Assembly: GCA_963743945.1 (NCBI GenBank)
Contig: CAVURO010000005.1
Location: forward strand, 1-64,000
Direction: 5' to 3'
Length of the DNA stretch: 64,000 bases
Source: JACOTK01 sp963743945
GTDB taxonomy: Bacteria > Actinomycetota > Acidimicrobiia > Acidimicrobiales > CADCSY01
Shown one piece after another: positions 5,616-13,808 of the stretch (the stretch's first letter is position 1; each line of letters begins with the position of its first letter). The notes under the pieces were generated by a model. That model saw only the letters and a program-made list of their open reading frames with translations, had not been told where the DNA came from and ran no database searches. The position numbers were made by a program, and so were the translations under genes.

Positions 5616-6902
5616 ATGCAGCGACTTGCCCCCCATGCCTCTGTCCGTCGCCAAGAACGCCGCGTGGCGGTCATCGGCTCCGGTTACGTCGGACTGACCG
5701 CGGCCGCCTGCCTTGTCCATCTTGGACACCGCGTCCACTGCACGGACGTGCTCGAACAACGAGTGGAGAACCTCCGTGCCGGGCAGACCCCGATGGTCGA
5801 AGAAGGTATGGCGGACCTTCTCAGATCCGGCCTTGACTCCGGCCGTTTGATATTTGGTACGGACAACGTTGCCGCGGTCCAGAGCGCAGACACCGTCTTC
5901 CTGTGTCTGCCCACTCCCCAGGACGAAGACGGAACCGCCGACCTGTCCTACATCCGGGAAGCCGCCGCGCAGATCGGCCCGCACCTGAAAGCAGGCGCGG
6001 TTGTGGTGAACAAGTCGACCGTCCCCGTCGGCGCTTCGCGCACGGTGAAACGCATCCTCAAGCGTGAAGACGTCAGCGTGGTGTCGAACCCCGAGTTCCT
6101 CCGCGAGGGCACAGCGGTGCGGGATTTCCTCGACCCGGATCGGATCGTCGTGGGCTCAGACGACGAGGAGGGTGCACAACGCGTCGCTGCCCTCTACAGC
6201 CGCCTCGGCGCGCGAGTCGTGTTCATGGACCCGGAAAGCGCCGAATTGCTGAAGTACGCCTCCAACTCGTTTCTCGCCATGAAGATCAGCTTCGTGAACT
6301 CCATTGCGGCGTTGTGCGAAGGCTTGGGTGCCAACATCCAACATGTCACAACCGGAATGGGGCTCGACGCTCGTATTGGGGATCGGTTCTTGGAGCCTGG
6401 ACCCGGGTGGGGAGGATCATGCTTCCCCAAGGACAGCTCAGCTTTGCTCCACATCGCCGAGGAGGCGGGATTCGACTTCGAACTCCTTCGAGCAGCCGTC
6501 AAGGCCAATGAGACGCAATACGACCGCATCGTGGATCGTATCGAGGCACTCGCCGGTGGAAGTCTCGACAACCAGGTCATCGCGATGTGGGGACTCGCCT
6601 TCAAGGCGAACACCGACGACGCCCGACGTTCACCGGCCATCGAAATCGCCAATCGGCTGACACGCAACGGCGCGAGCGTGCAAGCGTACGACCCAGCTGT
6701 GACCTCGGCTCCCGGCGGAACCCATCTGATGCCAAGCGCTCTGGAGGCATGCAACGATGCTTCGGTGCTGGTCGTTGCGACCGAGTGGGCCGAGTTCCGA
6801 TCAGTCGATCTCGTGGAATGCGCCGCGCGCATGTTGCGACCAATTGTGCTCGACACGCGCGAGTGTGATCGAGGTGAGAGCCGCGGTGGCGGCTGGATTT
6901 GA
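5616..6902 (+). CDS. UDP-glucose 6-dehydrogenase
   Basis: Oxidises UDP-glucose to UDP-glucuronate with two NAD+, supplying a precursor for acidic exopolysaccharide. The N-terminal Rossmann motif VAVIGSGYVGLTAA, the STVPVG segment, the central dimerisation helix around ELLKYASNSFLAMKISFVN and the catalytic-cysteine motif GGSCFPKD (Cys about residue 269) are all present, as is the C-terminal NAD-domain motif WGLAFKANTDDARRSPA. I chose the second of two adjacent ATGs for its spacing to AAAGG at 5606-5610. The C-terminus is frameshifted near 6855: the expected tail (SVIEVRAAVAAGFECHGIGR) continues in another frame to a stop at 6967-6969. One extra base would explain it, so this may be a sequence error; the lost tail is not catalytic. 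Confidence 0.9.
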   Translation: MQRLAPHASVRRQERRVAVIGSGYVGLTAAACLVHLGHRVHCTDVLEQRVENLRAGQTPMVEEGMADLLRSGLDSGRLIFGTDNVAAVQSADTVFLCLPTPQDEDGTADLSYIREAAAQIGPHLKAGAVVVNKSTVPVGASRTVKRILKREDVSVVSNPEFLREGTAVRDFLDPDRIVVGSDDEEGAQRVAALYSRLGARVVFMDPESAELLKYASNSFLAMKISFVNSIAALCEGLGANIQHVTTGMGLDARIGDRFLEPGPGWGGSCFPKDSSALLHIAEEAGFDFELLRAAVKANETQYDRIVDRIEALAGGSLDNQVIAMWGLAFKANTDDARRSPAIEIANRLTRNGASVQAYDPAVTSAPGGTHLMPSALEACNDASVLVVATEWAEFRSVDLVECAARMLRPIVLDTRECDRGESRGGGWI

Positions 6903-6975
6903 ATGCCATGGGATCGGTCGCGCACCCACGATCAACAACGACCTGATCCTGCTTTCCGGAGTCGCATGAAACGCA

Positions 6976-7131
6976 ATGCTCGACTCCGATGCCGTCGGTC
7001 CGATCAACCTTGGTAACCCAACCGAGATGACCGTGCTCGAGTTCGCACACCTCGTCCTCAAGCTCACGGGCTCGGTATCACCCATCCCCGGTGAACCGTT
7101 GCCCGAGCATGCCTTGGAGCTGTTCACGTGA
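6976..7131 (+). pseudogene. C-terminal remnant of a sugar-nucleotide epimerase/decarboxylase
   Basis: A 51-codon frame (from ATG 6976 to TGA 7129-7131) contains GPINLGNPTEMTVLEFAHLVLKLTGS, the signature near the C-terminus of dTDP-glucose dehydratase and UDP-glucuronate decarboxylase proteins. The catalytic YxxxK and Rossmann parts are absent. Such genes usually neighbour ugd, so a once-complete gene between ugd and the glycosyltransferase has been mostly deleted. Its stop overlaps the glycosyltransferase GTG start (GTGA). Confidence 0.55.
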
Positions 7132-8898
7132 GCAGTCAGCCGAATGTCGACCCGACTCTCACCTGGGAGCACTACGCCGGTCCCCACGTCATCCCACGGC
7201 CCGCTGAGACCTTGCCCTTGCACGTCCCGCTGCTTTCTCGACGAAGGCGCCTTGTCCTCGAACTTCTCGCGGCGCTCTGGCTCATCGCCATCATCACGTT
7301 CTGGATGTGGTGGCTTCAGCCGGGTCACAGGGTTTCATGGGCCGGCTTGATTCTCAACAGCATGCCGTTGTTGTGGATGTCGTGGTTCCCCATTGGAGCC
7401 GTGTTCGCCACCTTGCGACTTCACGGCGTCAACCCCGAGCTTCCGCTGCCTGACGCACGCATCGCGTTCGTCGTTACCAAGGCCCCATCGGAGCCTTGGC
7501 ACCTCGTTCAATGCACGTTGGAGGCAATGCTCCAGCAGCGGATGCCGCCCTCTGCCGCGCCCTTATGACGTCTGGCTCTGCGACGAGGACCCGGCACACG
7601 ACACCCATGCGTGGTGTGCGAGCCACGGCGTTCGTGTTTCAACACGCCGCGGCGTAACCGACTACCACCGAGCCGAATGGCCCCGGCGGACGAAATGCAA
7701 AGAGGGGAACCTCGCCTACTTCTACGACGGATGGGGCTATGACAACTACGACATCGTCGTGCAGCTGGATGCCGACCACGTCCCCGCACCGACCTACCTC
7801 GCTGAGATGGTCCGCCCGTTTGCGAATTTGTCAGTGGGTTACGTGGCTGCACCGAGCGTGTGCGACTCCAACGCAAGCGAGTCCTGGTCGGCCCGGGGCC
7901 GGCTCTATCGCGAAGCGGTGTTTCACGGCCCCACCCAAGCCGGGCACCACCTTGGCGGTGCGCCGCTGTGTATCGGTTCACACTACGCGGTTCGTACCGC
8001 AGCCTTGCGTGAGGCGGGCGGAATCGGACCCGAACTCGCCGAAGATTTCACGACAACCCTGCTGATGTCCGCGGCTGGGTGGGATGGAGCATTTGCCCTC
8101 GATGCCGAAGCGCACGGCGAAGGTCCGCCGACGCTTGGCGCGATGCTCACGCAGGAGTTCCAGTGGTCTCGCAGCCTCATGACCGCGCTGATCGACCTGT
8201 TCCCAACCGCGTGGCGTCGGCTCGGCTGGCGCCGTCGGCTCCGGTACTCCTACGCCCTGGTCTACTACCCGATGTCCGTCTTGGTGCTGGGCGTGGGAGT
8301 CCTGCTGCCACCGATTGCCTGCGTCTTCGACGTGACGTGGGTACGCGTGAACTACGTGGAGTTCCTTGCCCATTGGTGGGCGATCTCTGCCCCGCTTCTG
8401 GCAATGAACCTGCTCCTGCGCAAGTGGAAGCTGTTTCGACCCAAGGACTCCAAACTCCTGTCCTGGGAAGCCGCCCTTTACACGTTGGTGCGCTGGCCAT
8501 TCAACGTGTGGGGAGTCGCTGCAGCGCTACGACAGAAGTTCGCCCCACGCACGGTCGTTTTCAAGGTCACCCCAAAAGGAAGTTCGGGAGTGGAGCCGCT
8601 TCGGGCGTCCCAGCTTGTTCCCTTCCTGGCAATCGGTTGGATTGGAATTGCAGCAGTCGCCTTCAGTCTCGCCAATGACCATTCCCTCGGTTACGCCTTT
8701 CTCTCGATGCTGAGCGCAACGTCCTACATCACCGTCGCTGCGGCGCTGGTCCGACTCCACGTCAACGAGGCGAGTCGTCGCCACGCCATTCCACGAGCAG
8801 ACCTGTGGGCAAGCGTAGGCGGCTACATCGTCGGCATCGCCTTGCTCGCAGGTGTGGGCGCCGTTGTCCTGGTATGGCTGGTGCTGAAGCTTTCGTGA
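7128..8898 (+). CDS. Membrane family 2 glycosyltransferase (cellulose/glucan synthase-like), frameshifted
   Basis: Processive polysaccharide synthase. From the GTG at 7128 there are two N-terminal membrane helices (around LAALWLIAIITFWMWW and LILNSMPLLWMSWFPIG), then the GT-A domain with VWLCDED, the metal-binding QLDADHVP, the acceptor motif ELAEDF, and QEFQW in place of the usual QxxRW, followed by four or more C-terminal helices. Reading frame changes by one base near 7552-7560 (after CTLEAMLQQRMPP, before RPYDVWLCDED); removing one base in GCCGCGCCC restores it. With ugd and the GH128 gene it suggests a beta-glucan or glucuronate-containing exopolysaccharide. Linkage cannot be read from sequence. 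Confidence 0.8.
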
Positions 8899-8941
8899 GA
8901 CAGCTGCAACCGACGCTGAGGTGCCCTAGCATCGCGTGAAT

Positions 8942-9853
8942 ATGCCGGCACGTGCCCCGTTCCTCGTAGCAGGCGCGGCGGCGCTGACCGTTGCCCTGGG
9001 GGCTTGGCTCGTCAACGCCGATGGTTCGTCATCGTCCAAGCCGAAGCCCACAGGCACAACCACGTCGCAAGGCACAGATCCAACACCTGCGAGTCCAGGC
9101 AGCGCTGCCGCATGGCGAGGAGCCGGGCTCGTGAGTCTCCCCGAAGCATGCGCCGATATCGGCACGCTTGGCCTGTCGTGGTACTACAACTGGTGGACCG
9201 ACCCCCAGTGCCCTGACACCCCGGTTCCTTTCGTGCCAATGGTATGGGGCGACTGGTGCATCGGCGCAGCCGACTGCCCGCCGCTCCCCGAGCAGCTCAA
9301 GGGCTCACGCGACGAGCCGCTGCTCGGGTTCAACGAACCTGACAACGCCGAGCAGGCCAAGATGACCGTCGAGCGAGCTCTGCAACTGTGGCCGGCTCTC
9401 GAAGCAACCGGACGACGTCTCGGCAGCCCGGCTGTCAGCTTCGACGACAACGGCATCGCGTGGCTTGATGCCTTCATGGCCGGTGTGCGCAAGGCAAACC
9501 TGAGGGTCGATTTTCTTGCGATCCACTGGTACGGCGACTGCGCAAAGACGAACACGCTCGCCGAGTACCTGCGGCACCTGCGGAGCCACGGGCTTCCCTT
9601 CTGGGTGACGGAGATTTCGTGCTACTACCAATCTCTCGACGCCAACGTCCGTCTCGCAGAACAGCTTGGCGCCATGTTCGCACCGTTCCCGGATGTCGAG
9701 CGGGTGGCATGGTTCACGAACCGGCCATATCCAGACGGTTACGAGTTCACGGGGCTTCTCGACCAGCGCGGCGCCCTCACGCCCGTCGGCGAGAAGTTCG
9801 CCGCGCTGCCCGCCTACCGGGACCGGACCGGACGCCTCGTTCGCAAGCCCTGA
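8942..9853 (+). CDS. Secreted GH128-type glycoside hydrolase (beta-1,3-glucanase-like)
   Basis: An N-terminal signal/anchor helix (FLVAGAAALTVALGAWLV) is followed by a Ser/Thr/Pro-rich linker and a TIM-barrel domain of the Asl1/GH128 type. The two catalytic glutamates are visible in LLGFNEPDN (Glu about residue 134) and FWVTEISCYY (Glu about 226), counting from the GTG at 8936; the barrel motifs WYYNWW and LAIHWYG are also present. Relatives cut beta-1,3-glucan. Downstream of the membrane synthase it probably trims or releases the polymer. An alternative GTG two codons earlier (8936) is possible. Confidence 0.85.
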   Translation: MPARAPFLVAGAAALTVALGAWLVNADGSSSSKPKPTGTTTSQGTDPTPASPGSAAAWRGAGLVSLPEACADIGTLGLSWYYNWWTDPQCPDTPVPFVPMVWGDWCIGAADCPPLPEQLKGSRDEPLLGFNEPDNAEQAKMTVERALQLWPALEATGRRLGSPAVSFDDNGIAWLDAFMAGVRKANLRVDFLAIHWYGDCAKTNTLAEYLRHLRSHGLPFWVTEISCYYQSLDANVRLAEQLGAMFAPFPDVERVAWFTNRPYPDGYEFTGLLDQRGALTPVGEKFAALPAYRDRTGRLVRKP

Positions 9854-9882
9854 GATGTGTGCGGGAATCCGAAACGGTGCGA

Positions 9883-9902
9883 CTGGCTTGTCAAAGTAGG
9901 CT
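9883..9902. repeat. Right copy of the 20-bp perfect direct repeat
   Basis: Identical to 1815-1834 in the same orientation; lies 30 bp after the GH128 gene and marks the right limit of the accessory block. Confidence 0.6.
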
Positions 9903-10021
9903 TGGCGAGCGGTGTGCCGCACGAGGGGGCCTAGAACTCGCGACCCTGTCCGGGTAGATTGGTTCACCCAGCAAAGATGTCTCAAGCACCCAACCAGGAA
10001 GGTCCCGCCAGGACGGAAGCG

Positions 10022-10321
10022 ATGGACACTGCCGAAACGATCACCGAGGCCGTCGAGATCTTGACCGCCAAGGGCTACTCAAGTGACTTCGCGCTCGATC
10101 AGGCCATCGTCCATTGTCGTACCTGCGGCGCGAAGCACCCCTTTGCGAAGCCGACAATCCGGCATACGTTTCGGTTCGAAGGCGACTCCGATCCGGGTGA
10201 TGAGGCCATCGTGCTCGGCATCGAGTGCCCCGCCTGCAACCGCAGGGGCATCATCGTCTCGGCATACGGCCCCGATGCCGACCCGCATCTCCTCGCACTG
10301 CTCGACCGTCTCGCGGAGTGA
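10022..10321 (+). CDS. Small zinc-ribbon protein, 99 aa
   Basis: Two CxxC pairs (HCRTCGAKHP and IECPACNRRG) are spaced about 40 residues apart, as in a zinc ribbon, in a short acidic protein without membrane segments. ATG 10022 follows GGAAG; an in-frame ATG at 9977 would add 15 residues but has no clear ribosome-binding site. Function unknown; zinc binding is inferred. It is transcribed towards, and convergent with, the M15 peptidase gene. Confidence 0.7.
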   Translation: MDTAETITEAVEILTAKGYSSDFALDQAIVHCRTCGAKHPFAKPTIRHTFRFEGDSDPGDEAIVLGIECPACNRRGIIVSAYGPDADPHLLALLDRLAE

Positions 10322-10352
10322 TCTTCCCGGGCAAACGGGAAGGCCCTTGGGC

Positions 10353-11036
10353 TCAGGGTTTCAGCAGAAAGTCGAGGATCGTGCCGTCGTCGTTGATGGC
10401 CGGAACGCCTGCGGCGACAAGCGCCTTGTGGACCTCGGGCTCGCCACCGAGGCTCCTGGGCTGCTCGCCGGCGCCGACGAGATAGACGGTCCCGTCACGA
10501 ATGTCGATGATCTGCATCATGTCACTGTCCTTTCTCACAACCACGTGGGCGCCGAGAAAGGCTCGGAGCCTCGAGGTGATGGCCTGAGCCTCATCGGGGG
10601 TTCCCATGAACTCGAAGTGCATCGGGTCAGGGCGGGTCTTGTACCGGCCACCCCATCGGAACCCGTGGTCCTCCCACAGCTCGACGACTCCCATGGGGAT
10701 GTCGGTCCGTAGCACCCTGCCGCTCGGGTGATCCTCACCGTGTTTCGCGTGCCAGGAGAGCGAGTTCATGGGGTTGGCGGGAGCGTTGATGTCGATGGCG
10801 AGGCCCCAGGAGTGATTGCTGGGGGTGGTGGTCCCCTTGATGGTTCGACAGCAGAAGCCCCACGTCTCACCGCGTCTGGCCCGATATCCGTGGCCGATCT
10901 CGGTGAGGTCGAGCAACATGGCGACCAGGGGCCCGATGGTGGGGTGCAGGCCGACGACCAGTCCGTCACCTCGTCTGAGGTTCACGATGGGAACCTGGCA
11001 ATTGGCGCCCCATCCGCGAGCCGAGGGCGAACTCAT
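10353..11036 (-). CDS. M15-family peptidoglycan peptidase (VanY/endolysin-like), 227 aa
   Basis: Zinc-dependent D-Ala-D-Ala carboxypeptidase or endopeptidase family. The metal motif SNHSWGLAIDIN (SxHxxGxAxD) and the second site DPMHFEF (HxE/H) are both present, along with HGFRWGGRYK. The C-terminal 60 residues (after FLGAHVVVRKDSD) form a separate small domain without recognisable family. No signal peptide is seen from ATG 11036, so export would need another route, as for phage endolysins. The start is fixed by an ATGA overlap with a micro-ORF immediately upstream, which suggests translational coupling. Confidence 0.85.
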   Translation of the reverse strand: MSSPSARGWGANCQVPIVNLRRGDGLVVGLHPTIGPLVAMLLDLTEIGHGYRARRGETWGFCCRTIKGTTTPSNHSWGLAIDINAPANPMNSLSWHAKHGEDHPSGRVLRTDIPMGVVELWEDHGFRWGGRYKTRPDPMHFEFMGTPDEAQAITSRLRAFLGAHVVVRKDSDMMQIIDIRDGTVYLVGAGEQPRSLGGEPEVHKALVAAGVPAINDDGTILDFLLKP

Positions 11037-11158
11037 GGAAGAACCTCGCCGAGATCGATGGGAACCACAACGAGGGGGTCGTTCTGGTCGGGGCTGTCCT
11101 GAAGCTCCTCCGGCACGAGCGGCGGACTGGCGACTTCCATGATCCATTCGGTTGCCAT
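11033..11158 (-). CDS. Micro-ORF of 41 aa coupled to the M15 peptidase
   Basis: The ATG at 11158 has a strong GGAGGAGG-type ribosome-binding site about 10 nt upstream, and the frame stops in an ATGA overlap with the peptidase start. The peptide (MATEWIMEVASPPLVPEELQ...) is acidic, rich in Pro, Asp and Val, without membrane segment. It could be a leader that couples translation, or a small partner protein. No family recognised. Confidence 0.6.
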   Translation of the reverse strand: MATEWIMEVASPPLVPEELQDSPDQNDPLVVVPIDLGEVLP

Positions 11159-11321
11159 GCGCAGGCCACCTCCTCCGTCGTGCACCCGGCAGGCCGCCGA
11201 CCGGTTCGACCTTCACGTGCCCTGATGTGGGTGCTTCAGCGAAAACCTACTCCAACCTGAGAACGACGTCGCCCGATGTGACACAAGGTTGTCGTCGGGG
11301 CGTGGTTCCGCCATACTGAAC

Positions 11322-11425
11322 CGGTCGAAGGGGAGTAGCCCCTCGGGATCGGTCGTCAATACGGCAGTCCTTCTGCCCGGCCCCCCGCCCGTTTCAACAA
11401 CGGGAGCGAGACCTTCGGCTGTCCG
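11322..11425 (+). promoter_or_regulatory. yybP-ykoY manganese riboswitch
   Basis: The leader has both conserved internal loops of the class: GGGGAGTAGC (11330-11339) in the first arm and GAGACCTT (11408-11415) in the second. A closing P1 pairs CGAAGG (11326-11331) with CCTTCG (11412-11417), and a local hairpin CCCGTT/AACGGG occupies the variable arm. It ends about 35 nt before the start of a TerC-family gene, a typical target. The family senses Mn2+ and turns the downstream exporter on. Confidence 0.85.
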
Positions 11426-11458
11426 TGATCGTTGCCGACAGTCGTGGAGGGCTCCGCA

Positions 11459-12505
11459 ATGGGTTTTGCCGTGGTCAATGCCGATCGTTCGAACTTCGTC
11501 GATATCGATGTTCCGGCCGCCGCGTGGGCTGCGCTCGGGGCCTTGATCCTGGCGATGCTTGCGATCGACCTGTATCGCCACCGCGACGCCCATGCTCCGT
11601 CGCCGAGGGAAGCCCTCTACGAGTCGGTCGTGTGGGTTCTCTGCGGTCTCTCCTTCTCCGTGGTGATCGCGCTCGCCTTCGGCGCTGATGCGTTTGGTGA
11701 GTACATCAGCGGCTACCTCATCGAGAAATCGCTCAGCGTGGACAACGTCTTCGTGTGGTCGATGCTCTTCGCCACCCTCTCGATTCCGTTGAAGTATCAA
11801 CACCGCGTGCTTTTCTGGGGCATCTTCGGAGCCCTCGCGTTGCGCGGAGCCTTCATCCTGCTCGGCAGCGCGCTGATCACTCGATTCTGGTGGCTGTTGT
11901 TGGTCTTCGGGGTGTTCCTCGTCTTCACCGGCGTCAAGATCATCCGACATCGGGCGGAAGAGGGTCAGGCGGAGGCGACTCGTGGCCTTGGTCTCCTGCG
12001 CCGCATCATGCCTGTTGCCGACGAGTTGGACGGTCAGCGGTTCTTCACGAGACTCAACGGCAGGCGGGCCGCCACACCACTGTTGGCCGCGTTGTTCGTG
12101 ATCGAGATCACCGACGTCATCTTTGCGGTCGATTCGGTGCCGGCCATCCTTGCGGTTTCGAACGAACCGTTTCTCGTCTTCGCGTCGAATGCGTTTGCCA
12201 TCCTCGGCATGCGGGCGCTCTATTTCCTGCTCGCGAATGCCAAGGAGCGGTTCCACTACCTGTCCCATGCCCTCGGGGCGATCCTCGTGTTCGTCGGCAT
12301 CAAGATGGCGGTGTCGCACTGGTACCACATGAACACGTACCTCTCGCTGGGGGTCATCGTCGCCGTGTTGGGGGCGGCGATCATCTTCAGCGTGCAGCAT
12401 GCCAAGCGATCGCCGACCTCCGAGGGCGCTACGGATCCTCACCCAGGGCGCCGGGATCAGCAGGAACATCAACCGCATGCTCGCGGAGGAACGCGAGGGG
12501 AATGA
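11459..12505 (+). CDS. TerC/Alx-family integral membrane protein (probable Mn2+ exporter)
   Basis: About nine hydrophobic helices of the TerC fold with the conserved acidic membrane motifs EKSLSVDNVFVWSMLF and FVIEITDVIFAVDSVPAILA, whose aspartates are proposed to bind metal. Length (348 aa) is normal. ATG 11459 is chosen because GTGGAGGG precedes it by about 9 nt; an earlier in-frame GTG at 11432 would sit closer to the riboswitch. The yybP-ykoY element upstream makes manganese efflux or manganese supply to exported enzymes the best functional guess. The 3' end overlaps the convergent DUF2237 gene by 77 bp. Confidence 0.9.
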   Translation: MGFAVVNADRSNFVDIDVPAAAWAALGALILAMLAIDLYRHRDAHAPSPREALYESVVWVLCGLSFSVVIALAFGADAFGEYISGYLIEKSLSVDNVFVWSMLFATLSIPLKYQHRVLFWGIFGALALRGAFILLGSALITRFWWLLLVFGVFLVFTGVKIIRHRAEEGQAEATRGLGLLRRIMPVADELDGQRFFTRLNGRRAATPLLAALFVIEITDVIFAVDSVPAILAVSNEPFLVFASNAFAILGMRALYFLLANAKERFHYLSHALGAILVFVGIKMAVSHWYHMNTYLSLGVIVAVLGAAIIFSVQHAKRSPTSEGATDPHPGRRDQQEHQPHARGGTRGE

Positions 12506-12845
12506 TCTCCAGCGCACGTTCATGGGTTGACGCCAACACGACCGGTGCCGCCTCGCCGTCGTGATAGGCACGAAGCCAGTTTCGGGCCGTGACGCACCAG
12601 CGGTCACCAGGCATGAGGCCGGGGAAATGGTGCCCGGGCATCGGCGTGCTGAGATCATTGCCGATCCGGCGTTGATGGGCGAGGAAGTCGGCCGTGACCA
12701 CCGCACAAACGGTATGGCTCCCCAGGTCGTCGGCGCCGGTGGTGCAACATCCGTCTCGGTAGTAGCCCGTGAGGGGGTCGGTTCCGCAAGGCTCGAGATC
12801 GTTGCCCAGCACATTGCGATCGCTCACCTCTTCAGTATTGCCCAT
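12429..12845 (-). CDS. DUF2237 family protein, 138 aa
   Basis: The conserved core is nearly continuous with the family: RNVLGNDLEPCGTDPLTGYY, RDGCCTTGADDLGSHTVCAV, then PGDRWCVTARNWLRAY and THERALEIIPL. Several invariant cysteines and the final AFLREHAVD segment are present. Biochemical function of the family is unknown. ATG 12845 gives a normal N-terminus; the frame stays open upstream, but that part has shadow-like composition. Confidence 0.88.
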   Translation of the reverse strand: MGNTEEVSDRNVLGNDLEPCGTDPLTGYYRDGCCTTGADDLGSHTVCAVVTADFLAHQRRIGNDLSTPMPGHHFPGLMPGDRWCVTARNWLRAYHDGEAAPVVLASTHERALEIIPLAFLREHAVDVPADPGALGEDP

Positions 12846-12942
12846 CGGGGCCGGATTGGGAGACCGATGGCTACGCTGATGAGCGGCGAAGGGGACAACC
12901 ACCCGTAGAGCCTCCGAGCGACCAACATGACAAGGAGGATGG

Positions 12943-13596
12943 GTGACCCTGGAGGATCAGCAGGCGTCGGCGCTCCTTCGACTTGGACGTCGACTGCAGT
13001 GGGCCACGATCGCGTGGAACGGCCTCGAAGTGCTCATCACCGTGTCGCTCGGCCTTGCGGCGCGATCGCTCGCCCTGATCGCCTTCGGCCTCGACTCACT
13101 TGTCGAGGTCTTCGCGTCCTTGGTCGTGATCTGGCACATGACACCGGGCGAGGGCGGACATCGTGCAACCCGAGATCGCCGAGCGATGCGCCTCGTGGGC
13201 GTGTCCTTCGGGGTGCTGGCGACCTATCTTCTGGTGGCCGGCACACGCTCGCTCGTGGTGCGGGTCGAGCCCGATGCCTCGCCCGCCGGCATCGCCTACC
13301 TGTCGGTTACGGCGTTGGTCATGTTCAGCCTTGCCCACTGGAAGCGTCGCGTCGGCGTTGCGCTCGACAGCGAGCCGTTCCGGGCAGAGGCGTCGATGAC
13401 GCTCCTGGACGGGTGCCTGGCGACGAGCATCCTCACGGCGCTGGTGTTGAACCTCCTGTTCGACTGGTGGTGGGCCGACCCTGGCGCTGCGCTGCTCATC
13501 GGCGTTGTCGCCGTCCGAGAGGGGTTCGAATCGTGGCGTGAGGCCTCCGAAACCGATGCCGACATCCGCGGTGGCCCGACCCGTCGGGGCGGGTAG
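12943..13596 (+). CDS. CDF-like cation transporter, 217 aa
   Basis: The GTG start has an AAGGAGG ribosome-binding site at 12932-12938. Five to six hydrophobic helices are visible, and helix 2 carries SLALIAFGLDSLVEVFAS, the cation-diffusion-facilitator signature region. The long cytosolic C-terminal domain of classical CDF proteins is missing, as in the short CDF-like subfamily. Substrate cannot be deduced; the nearby Mn2+-regulated TerC gene makes a divalent metal plausible. Ends in a short charged tail. Confidence 0.78.
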   Translation: MTLEDQQASALLRLGRRLQWATIAWNGLEVLITVSLGLAARSLALIAFGLDSLVEVFASLVVIWHMTPGEGGHRATRDRRAMRLVGVSFGVLATYLLVAGTRSLVVRVEPDASPAGIAYLSVTALVMFSLAHWKRRVGVALDSEPFRAEASMTLLDGCLATSILTALVLNLLFDWWWADPGAALLIGVVAVREGFESWREASETDADIRGGPTRRGG

Positions 13597-13742
13597 GGAA
13601 AGGTTCATGAAATGTTTTTCAGATGGTAACCACGGGTGGCGGCGCTGAGTGGACCTTCGACCCTACGCTGAGCGATGTCCCGTCGGGTTGTATGGAGACG
13701 GAACATGCATCAGTGAGAGCCACTCATGAACAGGAGGCCATG

Positions 13743-13808
13743 ATGTCGGTGCGGAGGTTGGTTCGTGAGGAGCCGAACGGGCTGCAACTCTGGGTCTTCA
13801 GCGCATGA
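13743..13808 (+). CDS. Micro-ORF of 21 aa coupled to the CBM48 gene
   Basis: MSVRRLVREEPNGLQLWVFSA follows AGGAGG (13732-13737) with 5-nt spacing and stops in an ATGA overlap with the next start. The basic N-terminal half and hydrophobic end are unremarkable. It may serve as a coupling leader. The frame is open further upstream without a second ribosome-binding site. Confidence 0.5.
   Translation: MSVRRLVREEPNGLQLWVFSA

Noticed and set aside
9990..10035. SRP RNA-like motif (AGGTCCCGCCAGGACGGAAGC)
   Set aside because: It resembles the conserved SRP loop only superficially; the order of the GGAA and AGCA elements is wrong and no long helix can be drawn around it.
11432..11458. Earlier GTG start for the TerC gene
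   Set aside because: In frame, but it places the start almost on the riboswitch and lacks a ribosome-binding site, while ATG 11459 has GTGGAGGG upstream.
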